DNA from: Pseudomonas oryzihabitans
Lineage (GTDB): Bacteria > Pseudomonadota > Gammaproteobacteria > Pseudomonadales > Pseudomonadaceae
NCBI RefSeq assembly: GCF_024652905.1
Contig: NZ_CP102428.1
Location: 880,501 to 944,500 of the forward strand
Direction of reading: 5' to 3'
Length of the DNA: 64,000 nt
The translations under genes were made by a program, and so were the position numbers. Below are positions 35,447 through 44,230 of the stretch, piece by piece; within the stretch, counting starts at the first letter, position 1, and each line of letters begins with the position of its first letter. The notes beneath the pieces were generated by a model. It searched no databases. It had not been told where the DNA came from and saw nothing but the letters and a program-made list of their open reading frames with translations.

Positions 35447-36373
35447 CTACTTAAAACGAGCGGTGTAATCCGCCAGGTTGCCGGGCGTGATCAGCTCGTA
35501 CGGCACCCAGACATCCGCCTGGACCGGTTCCTTGCGGATCATCCTGAGCGCGGATTGCACTGCCTGTACGGCCTGGCCGCGGGGGTCCTGGAACACCGAG
35601 GCGGCCAGCAGTCCGCGCTTGATGGCCGCCTGACCATCGGGCAGACCATCCACCCCCACCACCGGAACCTGACCCTTGCCCATTCCGGCCTGTTGCAGCG
35701 CCATGGCGGCGCCGATGGCCATCTCGTCGTTGTTGGCGACGATGGCGTCGAAATGGGTCCCGGCAGTCAGCCAGTTGCTGGTCAGGTCCATGCCCTTGCT
35801 GCGGTCCCAGTCCGCGTTCTGCTGGGCGATCACCTTGATGTCGGGATAGGCCTTGAGCGCTTCCATGAGACCTTCGGAGCGGCCGCGGGTGGCGTTCTGG
35901 GTCAGCTCGCCCATGATCAGGGCGATGTTGCCCTTGCCGTTCAGCTGCTTGGCGATGAACTGCCCCTGCAACTGTCCGGCCTGCAGGTCGTCCGAGGCCA
36001 CCGCGACCACCCCAGCGGGCAGCTTGGGATCGTCCGGGCGCCGGTTGACGTACACCAGTGGAACCTTGGCCGTGGTGGCGGCGCGGGTAATGTTGACGGT
36101 GGCGGCGGTGTCCACCGGCAGCACGATCACGGCGTCCACGTTCTGCGCCAGGAAGCTCTGCACCTGGTTCAGCTGGCGAACGACGTCGCCCTGGGCATCC
36201 TCGAATTGCAGGCTGATCTTTTCCGCCTTGCCCGCCTCTTCCAGATTGCGGCGGACATAGGTCATGAAGTTGTCGTCGACCTTGGCGATGCTGACCCCGA
36301 TACGGTAGTCGGCGAGGGCCAGGGGCGTCAGGGCGAAGGCGAAGGCGGCGCACAGCAGGTTGCGAAGCAGCAT
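35447..36373 (-). CDS. Sugar-type ABC transporter substrate-binding protein (RbsB-like)
   Basis: A 308-residue periplasmic-binding protein with a signal peptide (LLRNLLCAAFAFALTPLALA, cleaved before DYRI) and a Peripla_BP_4 fold: IGVSIAKVDDNFMTYVRRNL, DAVIVLPVDTAATVNI and VVGVDGLPDGQAAIKRGLL. It likely binds a sugar or an inositol-like polyol. It is the last gene of Gfo-TIM-SBP, 46 bp after the TIM-barrel gene, with a GAGGAACT ribosome-binding site. No cognate permease or ATPase gene follows, which is unusual. Confidence 0.88.
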   Translation of the reverse strand: MLLRNLLCAAFAFALTPLALADYRIGVSIAKVDDNFMTYVRRNLEEAGKAEKISLQFEDAQGDVVRQLNQVQSFLAQNVDAVIVLPVDTAATVNITRAATTAKVPLVYVNRRPDDPKLPAGVVAVASDDLQAGQLQGQFIAKQLNGKGNIALIMGELTQNATRGRSEGLMEALKAYPDIKVIAQQNADWDRSKGMDLTSNWLTAGTHFDAIVANNDEMAIGAAMALQQAGMGKGQVPVVGVDGLPDGQAAIKRGLLAASVFQDPRGQAVQAVQSALRMIRKEPVQADVWVPYELITPGNLADYTARFK

Positions 36374-36419
36374 GTTCAGTTCCTCTTGTTGTTATGCGAG
36401 CGGAAACATCTAGCGGGGA

Positions 36420-37208
36420 CTACAGGGTGAAGGCCGTTCTGAAGCGTTCCAGCGCACGCTCGGTATCACCTTCGGCAGCCCAGCCTTCGAGGCCGACCAC
36501 ACCGCGATAGCCGAGCCTGGCGAGGGCCCGGGCAATGGCCGGGTAGTGAATCTCGCCGGTCCCCGGCTCGCAGCGCCCCGGGACATCGGCTACCTGGATC
36601 TCGCCAATGGCCGACCCGGCCCGACGGATCAGCTCGATCAGGTTCCCTTCGCCGATCTGGGCATGGTAGAGGTCCAGGTTGAGCCGCAGGTAGGGACTGG
36701 CCACCGCCTCGATCAGGGCCAGGGTGTCTTCGGCGCGGGCGAAGGGCACGCCGGGATGGTCCACCGCGGTATTGAGGTTCTCCAGCAGGAAGACCCGGCC
36801 GGCGGACTCGCCCAGGCGGGCGATCTCGGCGAGGGTGTCACGCGCCGCCAGCCAGTGATGGCCGCTCACCTCGGCCAGCGGCTTGACCGGCAGGCCGCGT
36901 GGGTCCAGGCCGGTGCCATGCAGATTGAGCGAAGGGCAGGCCAGGCGCTCGGCCACGGCCAGGGATTCCCGGGCACTGGCCAGCAGGGCGGCACGGCCTT
37001 CGGCGCTCACCAGGTCGCCTGAGACATAGCCGGTCATGGAGGTGAAGCGCGCGCCGGTGGCCGCCAGGGCGTCGATGTCGTGGCGCGTCCAGTCCCAGAT
37101 CTCCACGGCGAAGCCCAGGGCGTGCAGGCGGCGGACCCGCTCTACGAAGGGCAGGTCGAGAAAGACCATTTCGGCGCTGACAGCCAGGATGAAGGGCGAT
37201 GAGGTCAT
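36420..37208 (-). CDS. TIM-barrel isomerase/epimerase-like protein (hydroxypyruvate isomerase family)
   Basis: A 262-residue xylose-isomerase-like TIM barrel. It starts with MVFLDLPFVERVRRLHALGF and shows the metal-ligand pattern of hydroxypyruvate isomerase/epimerase proteins: LLENLNT (Glu), LNLDLYHAQ (Asp and His), GEIQVADVPGRCEPGTGEI (split) and VGLEGW. It probably isomerises or epimerises a sugar or keto acid. The ATG at 37208 has GGAG eight bases upstream; a GTG at 37217 is less likely. It is 5 bp after the Gfo/Idh gene. Confidence 0.85.
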   Translation of the reverse strand: MTSSPFILAVSAEMVFLDLPFVERVRRLHALGFAVEIWDWTRHDIDALAATGARFTSMTGYVSGDLVSAEGRAALLASARESLAVAERLACPSLNLHGTGLDPRGLPVKPLAEVSGHHWLAARDTLAEIARLGESAGRVFLLENLNTAVDHPGVPFARAEDTLALIEAVASPYLRLNLDLYHAQIGEGNLIELIRRAGSAIGEIQVADVPGRCEPGTGEIHYPAIARALARLGYRGVVGLEGWAAEGDTERALERFRTAFTL

Positions 37209-37213
37209 GGGCT

Positions 37214-38230
37214 TCACTCCGCGACGGCGACCGGCTGGCCGGTCTGCACCGATTCGATGGCGGCCAGGGCGATGGCCAGCGCCGCCCGGGCATCGTGGCC
37301 GCCCACCGGCACCGGGGTGCCTTCGCGCACGGCATCGACGAAGGCGCGCAGCTCGGCCAGGTAGGCGTCGCGCAGCAACTCGGCGTCGGAGCGCTGGGTG
37401 GTCTGGCTGATGCCTTCGGCGCCGTAGTAGACCAGCTCGCTGGTCCGGGCGTCCCCGGCGGTCAGCATCCCCGCGCTGCCGAACACCTCGCCGCGCACGT
37501 CGTAGCCGTACACCGCCTGGAAGTTGGCCTCGGCGGTGGCGATGGCGCCGTTGTCGTAGCGAATGGTCACCACGGCGGTGTCCAGTAGGCCGCGGTCACG
37601 GAAATCGGGGCGCACCAGGGCGTCGGCCACTGCGTAGACCTGCACGGCGCGGGCGCCCGGATTGAAGAAGTTGAGGGTGTCGAAGTCGTGGATCAGGGTC
37701 TCGAGGAAGATGGTCCAGGGTTTCACCGCCGCCGGATCGTGCAGCGCCGGATCGCGGGTGAGGGAGCGCAGCAGTTGCGGTGTGCCGATCCGCCCCTGGA
37801 CGATCAGCTCCCGTGCGCTGCGGAAGCTGGTGGCGAATCGCCGGTTGAAGCCCACCTGCAGGGCCACGCCAGCCTCCGCGCAGGCGGCGATGGCCCGGTC
37901 GGCCTCTTCCAGGGTCACGGCCATGGGTTTTTCGCAGAACACCGGCTTGCCGGCGCGGGCGGCGGCCACCACTAGTTCGGCATGGCTGCGGGCCGGGGCG
38001 ACGATGACCACGGCCTCGACGGCGGGATCCTCGATCAACGCCTGGGGGTCGGTGTGGATATGGGCGACATCCAGGGTCTCGCCAAGCCGGGCAGCGGCAC
38101 CGGGCGCCGGATCGGCCAGGGCGACCAGCCGCGCGCCATGCAGGTGCCGGGCGAGGGCGGTGGCATGGAAGGTACCCATGCGACCGGTACCAATGAGGCC
38201 GAGGGCGAGGAGGGGGTTCGTCTGGGGCAT
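37214..38230 (-). CDS. Gfo/Idh/MocA-family dehydrogenase (inositol 2-dehydrogenase-like)
   Basis: A 338-residue dehydrogenase: Rossmann motif GLIGTGRMGTFHATAL, the EKP motif in PVFCEKPMAVT and the catalytic region IHDFDTLNFF with the conserved Asp-His layout. Length and motifs match inositol 2-dehydrogenase/sugar dehydrogenases; the precise substrate is not shown. First gene of the operon, 55 bp downstream of a sigma-54 promoter. The start at 38230 is MPQTNPLLALG; the frame stays open upstream but would overlap the promoter. Confidence 0.88.
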   Translation of the reverse strand: MPQTNPLLALGLIGTGRMGTFHATALARHLHGARLVALADPAPGAAARLGETLDVAHIHTDPQALIEDPAVEAVVIVAPARSHAELVVAAARAGKPVFCEKPMAVTLEEADRAIAACAEAGVALQVGFNRRFATSFRSARELIVQGRIGTPQLLRSLTRDPALHDPAAVKPWTIFLETLIHDFDTLNFFNPGARAVQVYAVADALVRPDFRDRGLLDTAVVTIRYDNGAIATAEANFQAVYGYDVRGEVFGSAGMLTAGDARTSELVYYGAEGISQTTQRSDAELLRDAYLAELRAFVDAVREGTPVPVGGHDARAALAIALAAIESVQTGQPVAVAE

Positions 38231-38284
38231 GAGGCGTTCTCTTGTGGTTGTTATAGGCGTGGGCGATGCGCCCGACAGGGAGGG

Positions 38285-38300
38285 AGCAACCGCCATGCCA
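38285..38300 (-). promoter_or_regulatory. Sigma-54 (-24/-12) promoter of the Gfo-TIM-SBP operon
   Basis: Read on the minus strand, TGGCATGGCGGTTGCT matches the RpoN consensus (TGGCACG-N4-TTGCW): the GG and GC dinucleotides have the correct spacing and only one position of the -24 box differs. It is 55 bp from the first gene. The adjacent AcoR-type activator has the GAFTGA loop needed to act here. Confidence 0.8.
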
Positions 38301-38366
38301 GGGCAGGAAAGGCAGCCAGGTCGCGGGCTGCAGGACTTGCCAGTCCGCTTTGATGTCTATAAAAAA

Positions 38367-38388
38367 GACATGTCCAGCTGGACATGTC
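38367..38388. promoter_or_regulatory. 22-bp perfect palindrome, probable activator binding site (UAS)
   Basis: GACATGTCCAG followed directly by its exact complement, centred about 85 bp from the -24/-12 element. A further TGTCC...GGAC pair continues to 38400. It lies just after a TATAAA (38358-38363), a possible -10 for the divergent activator gene, so the activator could both switch on the operon and repress itself. Confidence 0.75.
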
Positions 38389-38412
38389 CAAAGGGTGGAC
38401 GAGGAGCCGAAG

Positions 38413-40398
38413 ATGCAGGAGCAGGTAGCCCCCAGCGAACTGACGCGGGAATTGCGATTCGTCAGCGAGCTGCAGCGGCCGCCGGTCGCCGAAGGTGTCC
38501 AGCGCGAGCTGGATGCCGCCTGGACGGACTGCCTGGCAGGGGCCACTGAACTGGTCGCGGTGCGGCCGGTGATCCGGGCGTCCTGGCTGCGCAGCCGCGC
38601 GGCGGGCATCGTCGCGGAGGAATTCCACTACGAGTTCGTCGAGTCGCAGGAGCTGGCCCGCCGGCTGCAGCGGCAGCGCGAGCTGCTGGACATCGCCGCG
38701 CCGGTCATGGCCGAGCTGTTGCGCTACAACCCGGACGGGCACCTCAACCTGGCGGATGCCGAGGGCGTGACCCTGGCCGCCTGCGGGCTGGATCTCACCC
38801 CGCTGGGCAGTCGTCTGCTGGAGTCGGTGCAGGGCACCAACTGCACCGGCCTGGCCCTGCGCGAGCAGCGGCTGGTATTCGTCCTGGCGGGCGAGAATTT
38901 CAAGCGCGAGCTGCGCGAGCGGCGGATGCACTGCGCCTCGGCGCCGGTCCGCGACACCCAGGGACGGCTGCTCGGCGCCCTGACCCTCACCGCGGCGGTG
39001 GGCAACTTCCACTGCCATACCCTGGGCACGGTCCAGGCCGCGGCCGATGCGATCTCCCGCCAGCTGGCGCTCACCGCGCTGCTGGACGAGCAGCAGCGGG
39101 TGCTGGAGGTCCTCAACGAAGGCGTCATCCTGCTCGACGACGACCGCTGCATCCGTAGCCTGAACGGCTATGCGCGGCGCCTGCTGCAGCTCGACGATCC
39201 ACAGCGGGGGCGCCCCTTCGCCAGCCTCATCACCCGGGACACCGACCTCGACCTCTGGCTGGATCGTCGCTGGGAACGCCAGGACCGCGACCTCACCCTG
39301 TTGCTACCAGACGGCAGCGGCTTGCCGTGCCTGGCCTCCGCCGCGCCCATCGCCCAGGGCGGCTGGGTGCTGTCGCTGCGAGAGAATCGCCGCATCCGCG
39401 AGATCACTCGGCAACTGCTGGGTACCCGGGCGCGTTACAGCTTCAGCGATATCCAGGGCCGCTCGCCAGCCTTGCAGAACGCCTTGCGCGTGGCTCAGGC
39501 AGCCAGCCACAGCGAGGCCACGGTGCTGGTACTGGGAGAAAGTGGGGTAGGCAAGGAGCTGTTCGCCCAGGCGATCCATAACGCCAGCGCCCGGCGGCAT
39601 GGGCCCTTCGTCGCTGTGAATTGCGGCGCCATCCCGCGCGACCTGGTGCAGAGCGAGCTGTTCGGCCACGTCGAGGGCGCCTTCACCGGCGCCGCCCGCG
39701 GCGGTGCGGCGGGCAAGTTCGAGCTGGCCGATGGCGGCACGCTGTTTCTCGACGAGATCGGCGACATGCCCCTGGAAGCCCAGGCGAGCCTGCTCCGGGT
39801 GCTGCAGGAGGGCGAGGTGACCCGGATCGGTGCCAAGAAGGCCCAGGCGGTGGACGTCCGCGTCATCGCCGCGACCCATCGCGACCTGGCCCAGGCCGTG
39901 ACCGGCGGGAGCTTCCGTGGGGATGTCTTCTATCGCCTCAACGTGCTTCCCCTGCAGGTACCGCCATTGCGGGAGCGTCGCGAAGACATTCCGCTGCTGG
40001 TGGCTACTCTGCTCAAGGCGCTGAGCCGTCACCTGGAACGGCCACCGCCGGCCATCGCGGACGAAGCGCTGACGTTGCTGCTGGCCCATAGCTGGCCCGG
40101 CAACGTGCGGGAGCTGGAGAACGTCATCGAGCGGGCGGTCAATCTGGCCCAGGGGCCGCTCATACAGCCGGGAGACCTGCCACCTTCGATGGTCGCCAAC
40201 ACGCTGTCCACGGATACCGAGGGCGAGCGCCTCACCCCCCTTGAAGCGGGGCAGCGGGACCTGATCCGTGCCACCTTGCAGCAGACCCGCGGCAACCTTC
40301 GTCAAACCGCGACCCGGCTCGGGATCTCGCGCGCCGGGCTTTATGTGAAGCTGCGCCGCTACGCCTTGAATCCGGCGGATTTCCGGCCAGGACGCTGA
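38413..40398 (+). CDS. Sigma-54-dependent activator, AcoR-like
   Basis: A 661-residue enhancer-binding protein: N-terminal sensory part with a GAF-like region (about residues 70-200), a PAS-like segment, the AAA+ core with Walker [15 protein letters not shown], Walker [11 protein letters not shown] and the R-finger, then a Fis-type HTH ([21 protein letters not shown]). It should drive RpoN transcription of the divergent Gfo operon. The ATG at 38413 has a strong GAGGAG ribosome-binding site; the longer reading would cross the palindrome. Confidence 0.92.
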   Translation: MQEQVAPSELTRELRFVSELQRPPVAEGVQRELDAAWTDCLAGATELVAVRPVIRASWLRSRAAGIVAEEFHYEFVESQELARRLQRQRELLDIAAPVMAELLRYNPDGHLNLADAEGVTLAACGLDLTPLGSRLLESVQGTNCTGLALREQRLVFVLAGENFKRELRERRMHCASAPVRDTQGRLLGALTLTAAVGNFHCHTLGTVQAAADAISRQLALTALLDEQQRVLEVLNEGVILLDDDRCIRSLNGYARRLLQLDDPQRGRPFASLITRDTDLDLWLDRRWERQDRDLTLLLPDGSGLPCLASAAPIAQGGWVLSLRENRRIREITRQLLGTRARYSFSDIQGRSPALQNALRVAQAASHSEATVLVLGESGVGKELFAQAIHNASARRHGPFVAVNCGAIPRDLVQSELFGHVEGAFTGAARGGAAGKFELADGGTLFLDEIGDMPLEAQASLLRVLQEGEVTRIGAKKAQAVDVRVIAATHRDLAQAVTGGSFRGDVFYRLNVLPLQVPPLRERREDIPLLVATLLKALSRHLERPPPAIADEALTLLLAHSWPGNVRELENVIERAVNLAQGPLIQPGDLPPSMVANTLSTDTEGERLTPLEAGQRDLIRATLQQTRGNLRQTATRLGISRAGLYVKLRRYALNPADFRPGR

Positions 40399-40479
40399 AA
40401 TCCGGCAGCGCCAAACTGCAGCGAGCCACGTTCTGGCGAGCGCGTCCTGGCCTGCCGCTCGCTGGCAGCCCCGGCGGCA

Positions 40480-42441
40480 TCAGGCCACCCGGAAACGGCC
40501 GACCAGCGCTTGCTGCTGTTCGGCGAGGCGGGCCAGTTCGCGACTGGTGACGGCGGTCTGTTCGGCACCGGCGCTGACCTGGATCACCAGGTCGTTGATG
40601 TCGTTGACGTTGCGGCTGATCTCTTCGGCGACCTGACTCTGCTGTTCGGCGGCCGAGGCCACCTGGATGTTGCGGTCGTTGATCAGGGTCACGCCCTCGG
40701 CGATCTCGCCGAGCAGCTCGCCGGCGCGGACCACGTTGCTGGCGCCGGTCTGCACCTGGCTCAGGGTCTCCTGCATGGCCTGGGTGGCACGGTCGGAGCC
40801 GCTCTGCAGGTGGCTGATCATCTGCTGAATGCTGCCGGTGGATTGCTGGGTCTTCTGCGCCAGGGAGCGCACCTCGTCGGCCACCACGGCGAAGCCACGC
40901 CCGGCTTCACCGGCGCGCGCGGCTTCGATGGCGGCGTTGAGGGCCAGCAGGTTGGTCTGCTCGGCGATGCCGCGGATCACGTCCAGCACCGAGGAAATGG
41001 CATCGCTCTCCTGCTTGAGTTCGGCGATGATCTCCGAGGTCCGCTCGGCCTGCACCGACAGCCCCTGCACCAGGCCGATGGTGGCCTGCAATTCGCGGCG
41101 ACCCTGGCTGGTGTTGCCCTCGACCTGGCGCGAGCCTTCGGCCGCCTCGGTGGTACTGCGGGCGACGTCCTTGACCGTGGCGCTCATCTCGGCGATGGCG
41201 GTAGCCACCTGGTCGGTCCCCAGACGCTGCTGGGCGACGTTCTGGCTGGTCTGGATGGCGACCGCCGACGCCTCTTCGGCGGCGGTGGCGACCTGCACGG
41301 TGGCGGCGCCGATCTCCTGGATGACCTGGCCGAGCTCCTGGCTCATCAGGTTGAGGTTGCCGGTGATGGTGCCGAACTCGTCCTTGCCCTGGTAGGCGCA
41401 ACGGGCGGTGAGGTCACGGGTGGCCAGGCGGGTAAGGGTGTCGTTGACCTGCTCGACCGCCTGCTTGATGTTGCGAATGATCACCCAGGCCAGCGCCGAG
41501 ACGGCCACCAGCACCAGCAGCACCAGGCCGAGGGTGGTCCAGAGATCGCGACTGGCGCCCGCACGGGCCTGTTCGGCCTGGGCGCCGACGCTGGCACCCA
41601 GGTCCGCCTCCACCTGGCCCATCAGGTCGATACGTTGGGTAGCCAGGTTGAACCAGTCCTCCGGCTTGACGCCCAGGGCATCGCCCAGCGGCACGGTGAA
41701 GGCCAGCTGTTGCAGGCGGGTGACTTCCATGGCACTGGGCTGCTTGAAGGTGTCGTCGAGCTGACGGATGAATTCAGGCGTGGCCTTGCGCTGGAAGGCG
41801 TCGGCGTAGGCGGAGAATTCGCCCAGGTTGCGGGCGAAGCGCGACAGCAGGCCAGCGTCGAAGCGATTCTGGTTGAAGGCCAAGCCCAGCAGTACACGCT
41901 CGCGGCCGGCGCGTTCCTTCATCTCGACGAAGAGATTGAGGGCGCCCAGGGCGCGCAGGATTTCAGGATCATCAACACCCGCTTCGAGGGCATGGGTGTA
42001 GCCGATCAGCGCCTTGATCAGGTCGGTGTAGGCCGCGCCGGACTGGGTACTGTTGAGCGCCAGGCCATCGACCTTGCTGCGCAGGTCACGCAGGGTGTCC
42101 AAGGCGCGCATGGCGGTCTGGATAGCGGCGTCGTTACCGGTGGCCAACGCACTTAGGTTGTTCTGTGCCTTATCGCTACCTTCGCGGAAGGTCTTGAGCT
42201 TGTCCTGCATCGACTTGCCACCACTGCCGAGGAACACGCCGCTGGCACCGCGCTCGCGCTGCAGGCTGGTGACCAAGGCACTGACGCGCTCGGCCGTGGC
42301 ACTGGCGGTCACGGTGTGCTTCATGTTCTTGAGCGTTTCGTAGCGATCGGCGGTGTAGAGGCCCGAGATCACCAGGAAGCCGGCCAGGGGCAGGAGCAGG
42401 ATCAGCAGGAGTTTGGTACTGAGAGGGGCGTTCCTGAGCAT
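40480..42441 (-). CDS. Methyl-accepting chemotaxis protein with NIT domain
   Basis: A 653-residue chemoreceptor: first helix at about residues 10-30, a periplasmic NIT (nitrate/nitrite-sensing type) domain with the [11 protein letters not shown] motif and the second [14 protein letters not shown] motif, a second helix around 300-320, HAMP, and a signalling domain with the conserved hairpin tip ([22 protein letters not shown]). The start at 42441 ([16 protein letters not shown]) is preferred. The ligand is unproven. The 81-bp gap to the activator gene holds nothing notable; 42442-42655 has no gene. Confidence 0.92.
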   Translation of the reverse strand: MLRNAPLSTKLLLILLLPLAGFLVISGLYTADRYETLKNMKHTVTASATAERVSALVTSLQRERGASGVFLGSGGKSMQDKLKTFREGSDKAQNNLSALATGNDAAIQTAMRALDTLRDLRSKVDGLALNSTQSGAAYTDLIKALIGYTHALEAGVDDPEILRALGALNLFVEMKERAGRERVLLGLAFNQNRFDAGLLSRFARNLGEFSAYADAFQRKATPEFIRQLDDTFKQPSAMEVTRLQQLAFTVPLGDALGVKPEDWFNLATQRIDLMGQVEADLGASVGAQAEQARAGASRDLWTTLGLVLLVLVAVSALAWVIIRNIKQAVEQVNDTLTRLATRDLTARCAYQGKDEFGTITGNLNLMSQELGQVIQEIGAATVQVATAAEEASAVAIQTSQNVAQQRLGTDQVATAIAEMSATVKDVARSTTEAAEGSRQVEGNTSQGRRELQATIGLVQGLSVQAERTSEIIAELKQESDAISSVLDVIRGIAEQTNLLALNAAIEAARAGEAGRGFAVVADEVRSLAQKTQQSTGSIQQMISHLQSGSDRATQAMQETLSQVQTGASNVVRAGELLGEIAEGVTLINDRNIQVASAAEQQSQVAEEISRNVNDINDLVIQVSAGAEQTAVTSRELARLAEQQQALVGRFRVA

Positions 42442-42655
42442 CGTGAAAGTCTCTGAGGCGGTCAGCGGGTGCGCCGACGACAAGGTAAGGAGCCGGCGAG
42501 TCGAGGTCGATTCCGAATATGTCGGCACCTGCAGACGAACCTTTATCGTCAGATTATTTTTTGCTGCGAGCGTGGGGGTGAGACGCACTGCCAGGCGATA
42601 AACCTGGTGGTCTGAGCGGCGTCCGGGAATGCCGGACGCTATCATCAGACTTCAA

Positions 42656-42958
42656 TCAGCCCAGCTGTGCCCTGATGAGCAGGGCGTAGCCCAGCACCAG
42701 CAGCGGCCAGCCCACCACTGGCCCGAACACCAGGCGCCACAGCCACAGGCGCGGCACGAAGCCCACGCCGTGGACCAGCCCAGCCGAGATGCCGAGCATC
42801 ACCGCCATCAGCAACGGATGGCTGTAGTGGCCGCTGGCGTCGAGCATCAGCCCCGGGTGGATCAACAGCAGCAGCGCCAGGGGCGCCGCCAGCAGCAGGG
42901 ACAGCGTCCGCCCCAGTGGGTGGACGCGGGGCAGGGGGTCAGCACTCGGCATCGTCAT
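42656..42958 (-). CDS. ybgE: Cyd operon protein YbgE (CydE)
   Basis: A 100-residue protein with three hydrophobic helices, including LSLLLAAPLALLLLIHPGLM and the HGVGFVPR stretch, then LVFGPVVGWPLLVLGYALL. It matches the YbgE family that follows cydX in cyd operons. Function is unclear, perhaps oxidase assembly. Its start overlaps the end of cydX by about 20 bp; Met codons at 42964, 42958 and 42952 are all possible. A GCGTCCGG/CCGGACGC hairpin (42619-42639) lies just after the stop codon and may stop transcription, but it has no T-run. Confidence 0.8.
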   Translation of the reverse strand: MTMPSADPLPRVHPLGRTLSLLLAAPLALLLLIHPGLMLDASGHYSHPLLMAVMLGISAGLVHGVGFVPRLWLWRLVFGPVVGWPLLVLGYALLIRAQLG

Positions 42959-43055
42959 GGACATCGAGCTCCCGGGTGCTTTCCAGCCAGAGGGCGTTGA
43001 TGATGCCGAAGCTCGCGGCGAGCAGGACACCGAGGATCCAGGTGAAGTACCACAT
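42939..43055 (-). CDS. cydX: Cytochrome bd accessory subunit CydX
   Basis: A 38-residue protein reading MWYFTWILGVLLAASFGI, then INALWLESTRELDVHDDAEC. It has one hydrophobic helix and the YFxWILG start and LWLE motif of CydX, which sits beside CydA in cytochrome bd and stabilises the haems. AGGAG lies eight bases upstream of the ATG at 43055; an earlier ATG at 43060 is in another frame. It lies 25 bp after cydB. Too short for ordinary ORF finding, so easily missed. Confidence 0.95.
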   Translation of the reverse strand: MWYFTWILGVLLAASFGIINALWLESTRELDVHDDAEC

Positions 43056-43080
43056 GGCATGTCTCCTTGAGAGGGGCTGA

Positions 43081-44220
43081 TCAGTAGAGGCCGTGGGGGT
43101 TGGCGTCGATGAAGCGGTCGTCGACCTTGCCCCACATGCGCACGTAGCTCCACAGGGTGTAGGCCAGGATGAGCGGCACGAAAATGGCCGCGGCGACGAA
43201 CATGATGCCCAGCGTCTTGTGGCTGGAGACGGCGTCCCAGATGGTCAAGCTCGAGGCCGGGTCCAGGCTCGACGGCAGCACGAAGGGAAACAGCGCGCAG
43301 CCGGCGGTGGCGAGAGTGCCAACGATGGCCAGGGAGGTGCCGGTGAAGGCCAGGCCGGCCTGACGCCAGCTGCTGCCGAGCAGCGCCAGGACGCTGCCGA
43401 GCGCGGCCAGCACCGGGGCGAGCAGGGTCAGCGGCTGGGTATGGTAGTTGGCCAGCCAGCCCGGATTGCCGGCGGCTACCACCTTGTGCAGCGGATTCAG
43501 GGCGCTGCCCGGATCGCCCTGGCTGACCAGCACATAGCCGTCGAAGCCATAGGCCAGCCAGACACCGGCCAGGCCGAACGTGACGAGATGGAGCAGGGCG
43601 CACAGGCCGGTGGCCCGGCGAGCGCGCTCGCCCAGGGCGTTGTGGGTGCGCAGCATCAGCCAGCTGCCGCCATGGGCGCAGAGCATGGCCAGGCTGACCA
43701 GGCCGCTGAGCAGCGCGAAGGGGTTGAGCAGCGCGAAGAAGCTGCCGCTGTAGGTGGATCTCAGGGTGTCGTCGAGCTGGAAGGGCACGCCCTGGAAGAG
43801 GTTGCCGAAGGCCACGCCGAATACCAGGGCCGGTACCAGGCTGCCGGTGAACAGGCCCCAGTCCCAGGCGTTGCGCCAGCGGGTGTCGTCCAGCTTGCTG
43901 CGGTAGTCGAAACCCACCGGACGCAGGAACAGGGCGAAGAGCACCAGCAGCAGCGCCCAGTAGAGCCCGGAGAAGGCGGTGGCATAGACCATCGGCCAGG
44001 CGGCGAAGAGGGCGCCGCCGGCGGTGATGAACCAGACCTGGTTGCCGTCCCAGTGCGGCGCAATGCTGTTGATGGCGGCGCGGCGTTCCTTGTCGGTCTT
44101 GCCGATCAGGGGCATCAGGATCATGGCGCCCATGTCGAAGCCGTCGGTGAGGGCGAAGCCGATCAGCAGGACGCCGATCAGCACCCACCAGGTGAGCTTG
44201 AGCACTTCGTAGTCGAACAT
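43081..44220 (-). CDS. cydB: Cytochrome bd quinol oxidase subunit II
   Basis: A 379-residue protein with nine hydrophobic helices, typical of CydB: ALTDGFDMGAMIL near the start, WDGNQVWFITAGGALFAAWP, and the C-terminal GIMFVAAAIFVPLILAYTLW, ending HGLY. With CydA it forms the quinol-oxidising, oxygen-reducing complex in the inner membrane. GAGGAG precedes the ATG. It lies 10 bp after cydA. Confidence 0.97.
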   Translation of the reverse strand: MFDYEVLKLTWWVLIGVLLIGFALTDGFDMGAMILMPLIGKTDKERRAAINSIAPHWDGNQVWFITAGGALFAAWPMVYATAFSGLYWALLLVLFALFLRPVGFDYRSKLDDTRWRNAWDWGLFTGSLVPALVFGVAFGNLFQGVPFQLDDTLRSTYSGSFFALLNPFALLSGLVSLAMLCAHGGSWLMLRTHNALGERARRATGLCALLHLVTFGLAGVWLAYGFDGYVLVSQGDPGSALNPLHKVVAAGNPGWLANYHTQPLTLLAPVLAALGSVLALLGSSWRQAGLAFTGTSLAIVGTLATAGCALFPFVLPSSLDPASSLTIWDAVSSHKTLGIMFVAAAIFVPLILAYTLWSYVRMWGKVDDRFIDANPHGLY

Positions 44221-44230
44221 GGCAGTCTCC

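Noticed and set aside
42442-42580. Sigma-28 promoter for the chemoreceptor gene
   Set aside because: A GACGATAA resembles the -10, but there is no TAAA at the right distance.
42656-44188. A 510-codon minus-strand open frame over cydB and cydX
   Set aside because: Only its last 100 codons (ybgE) are family-like. The rest is the shadow of cydB and cydX in another frame.
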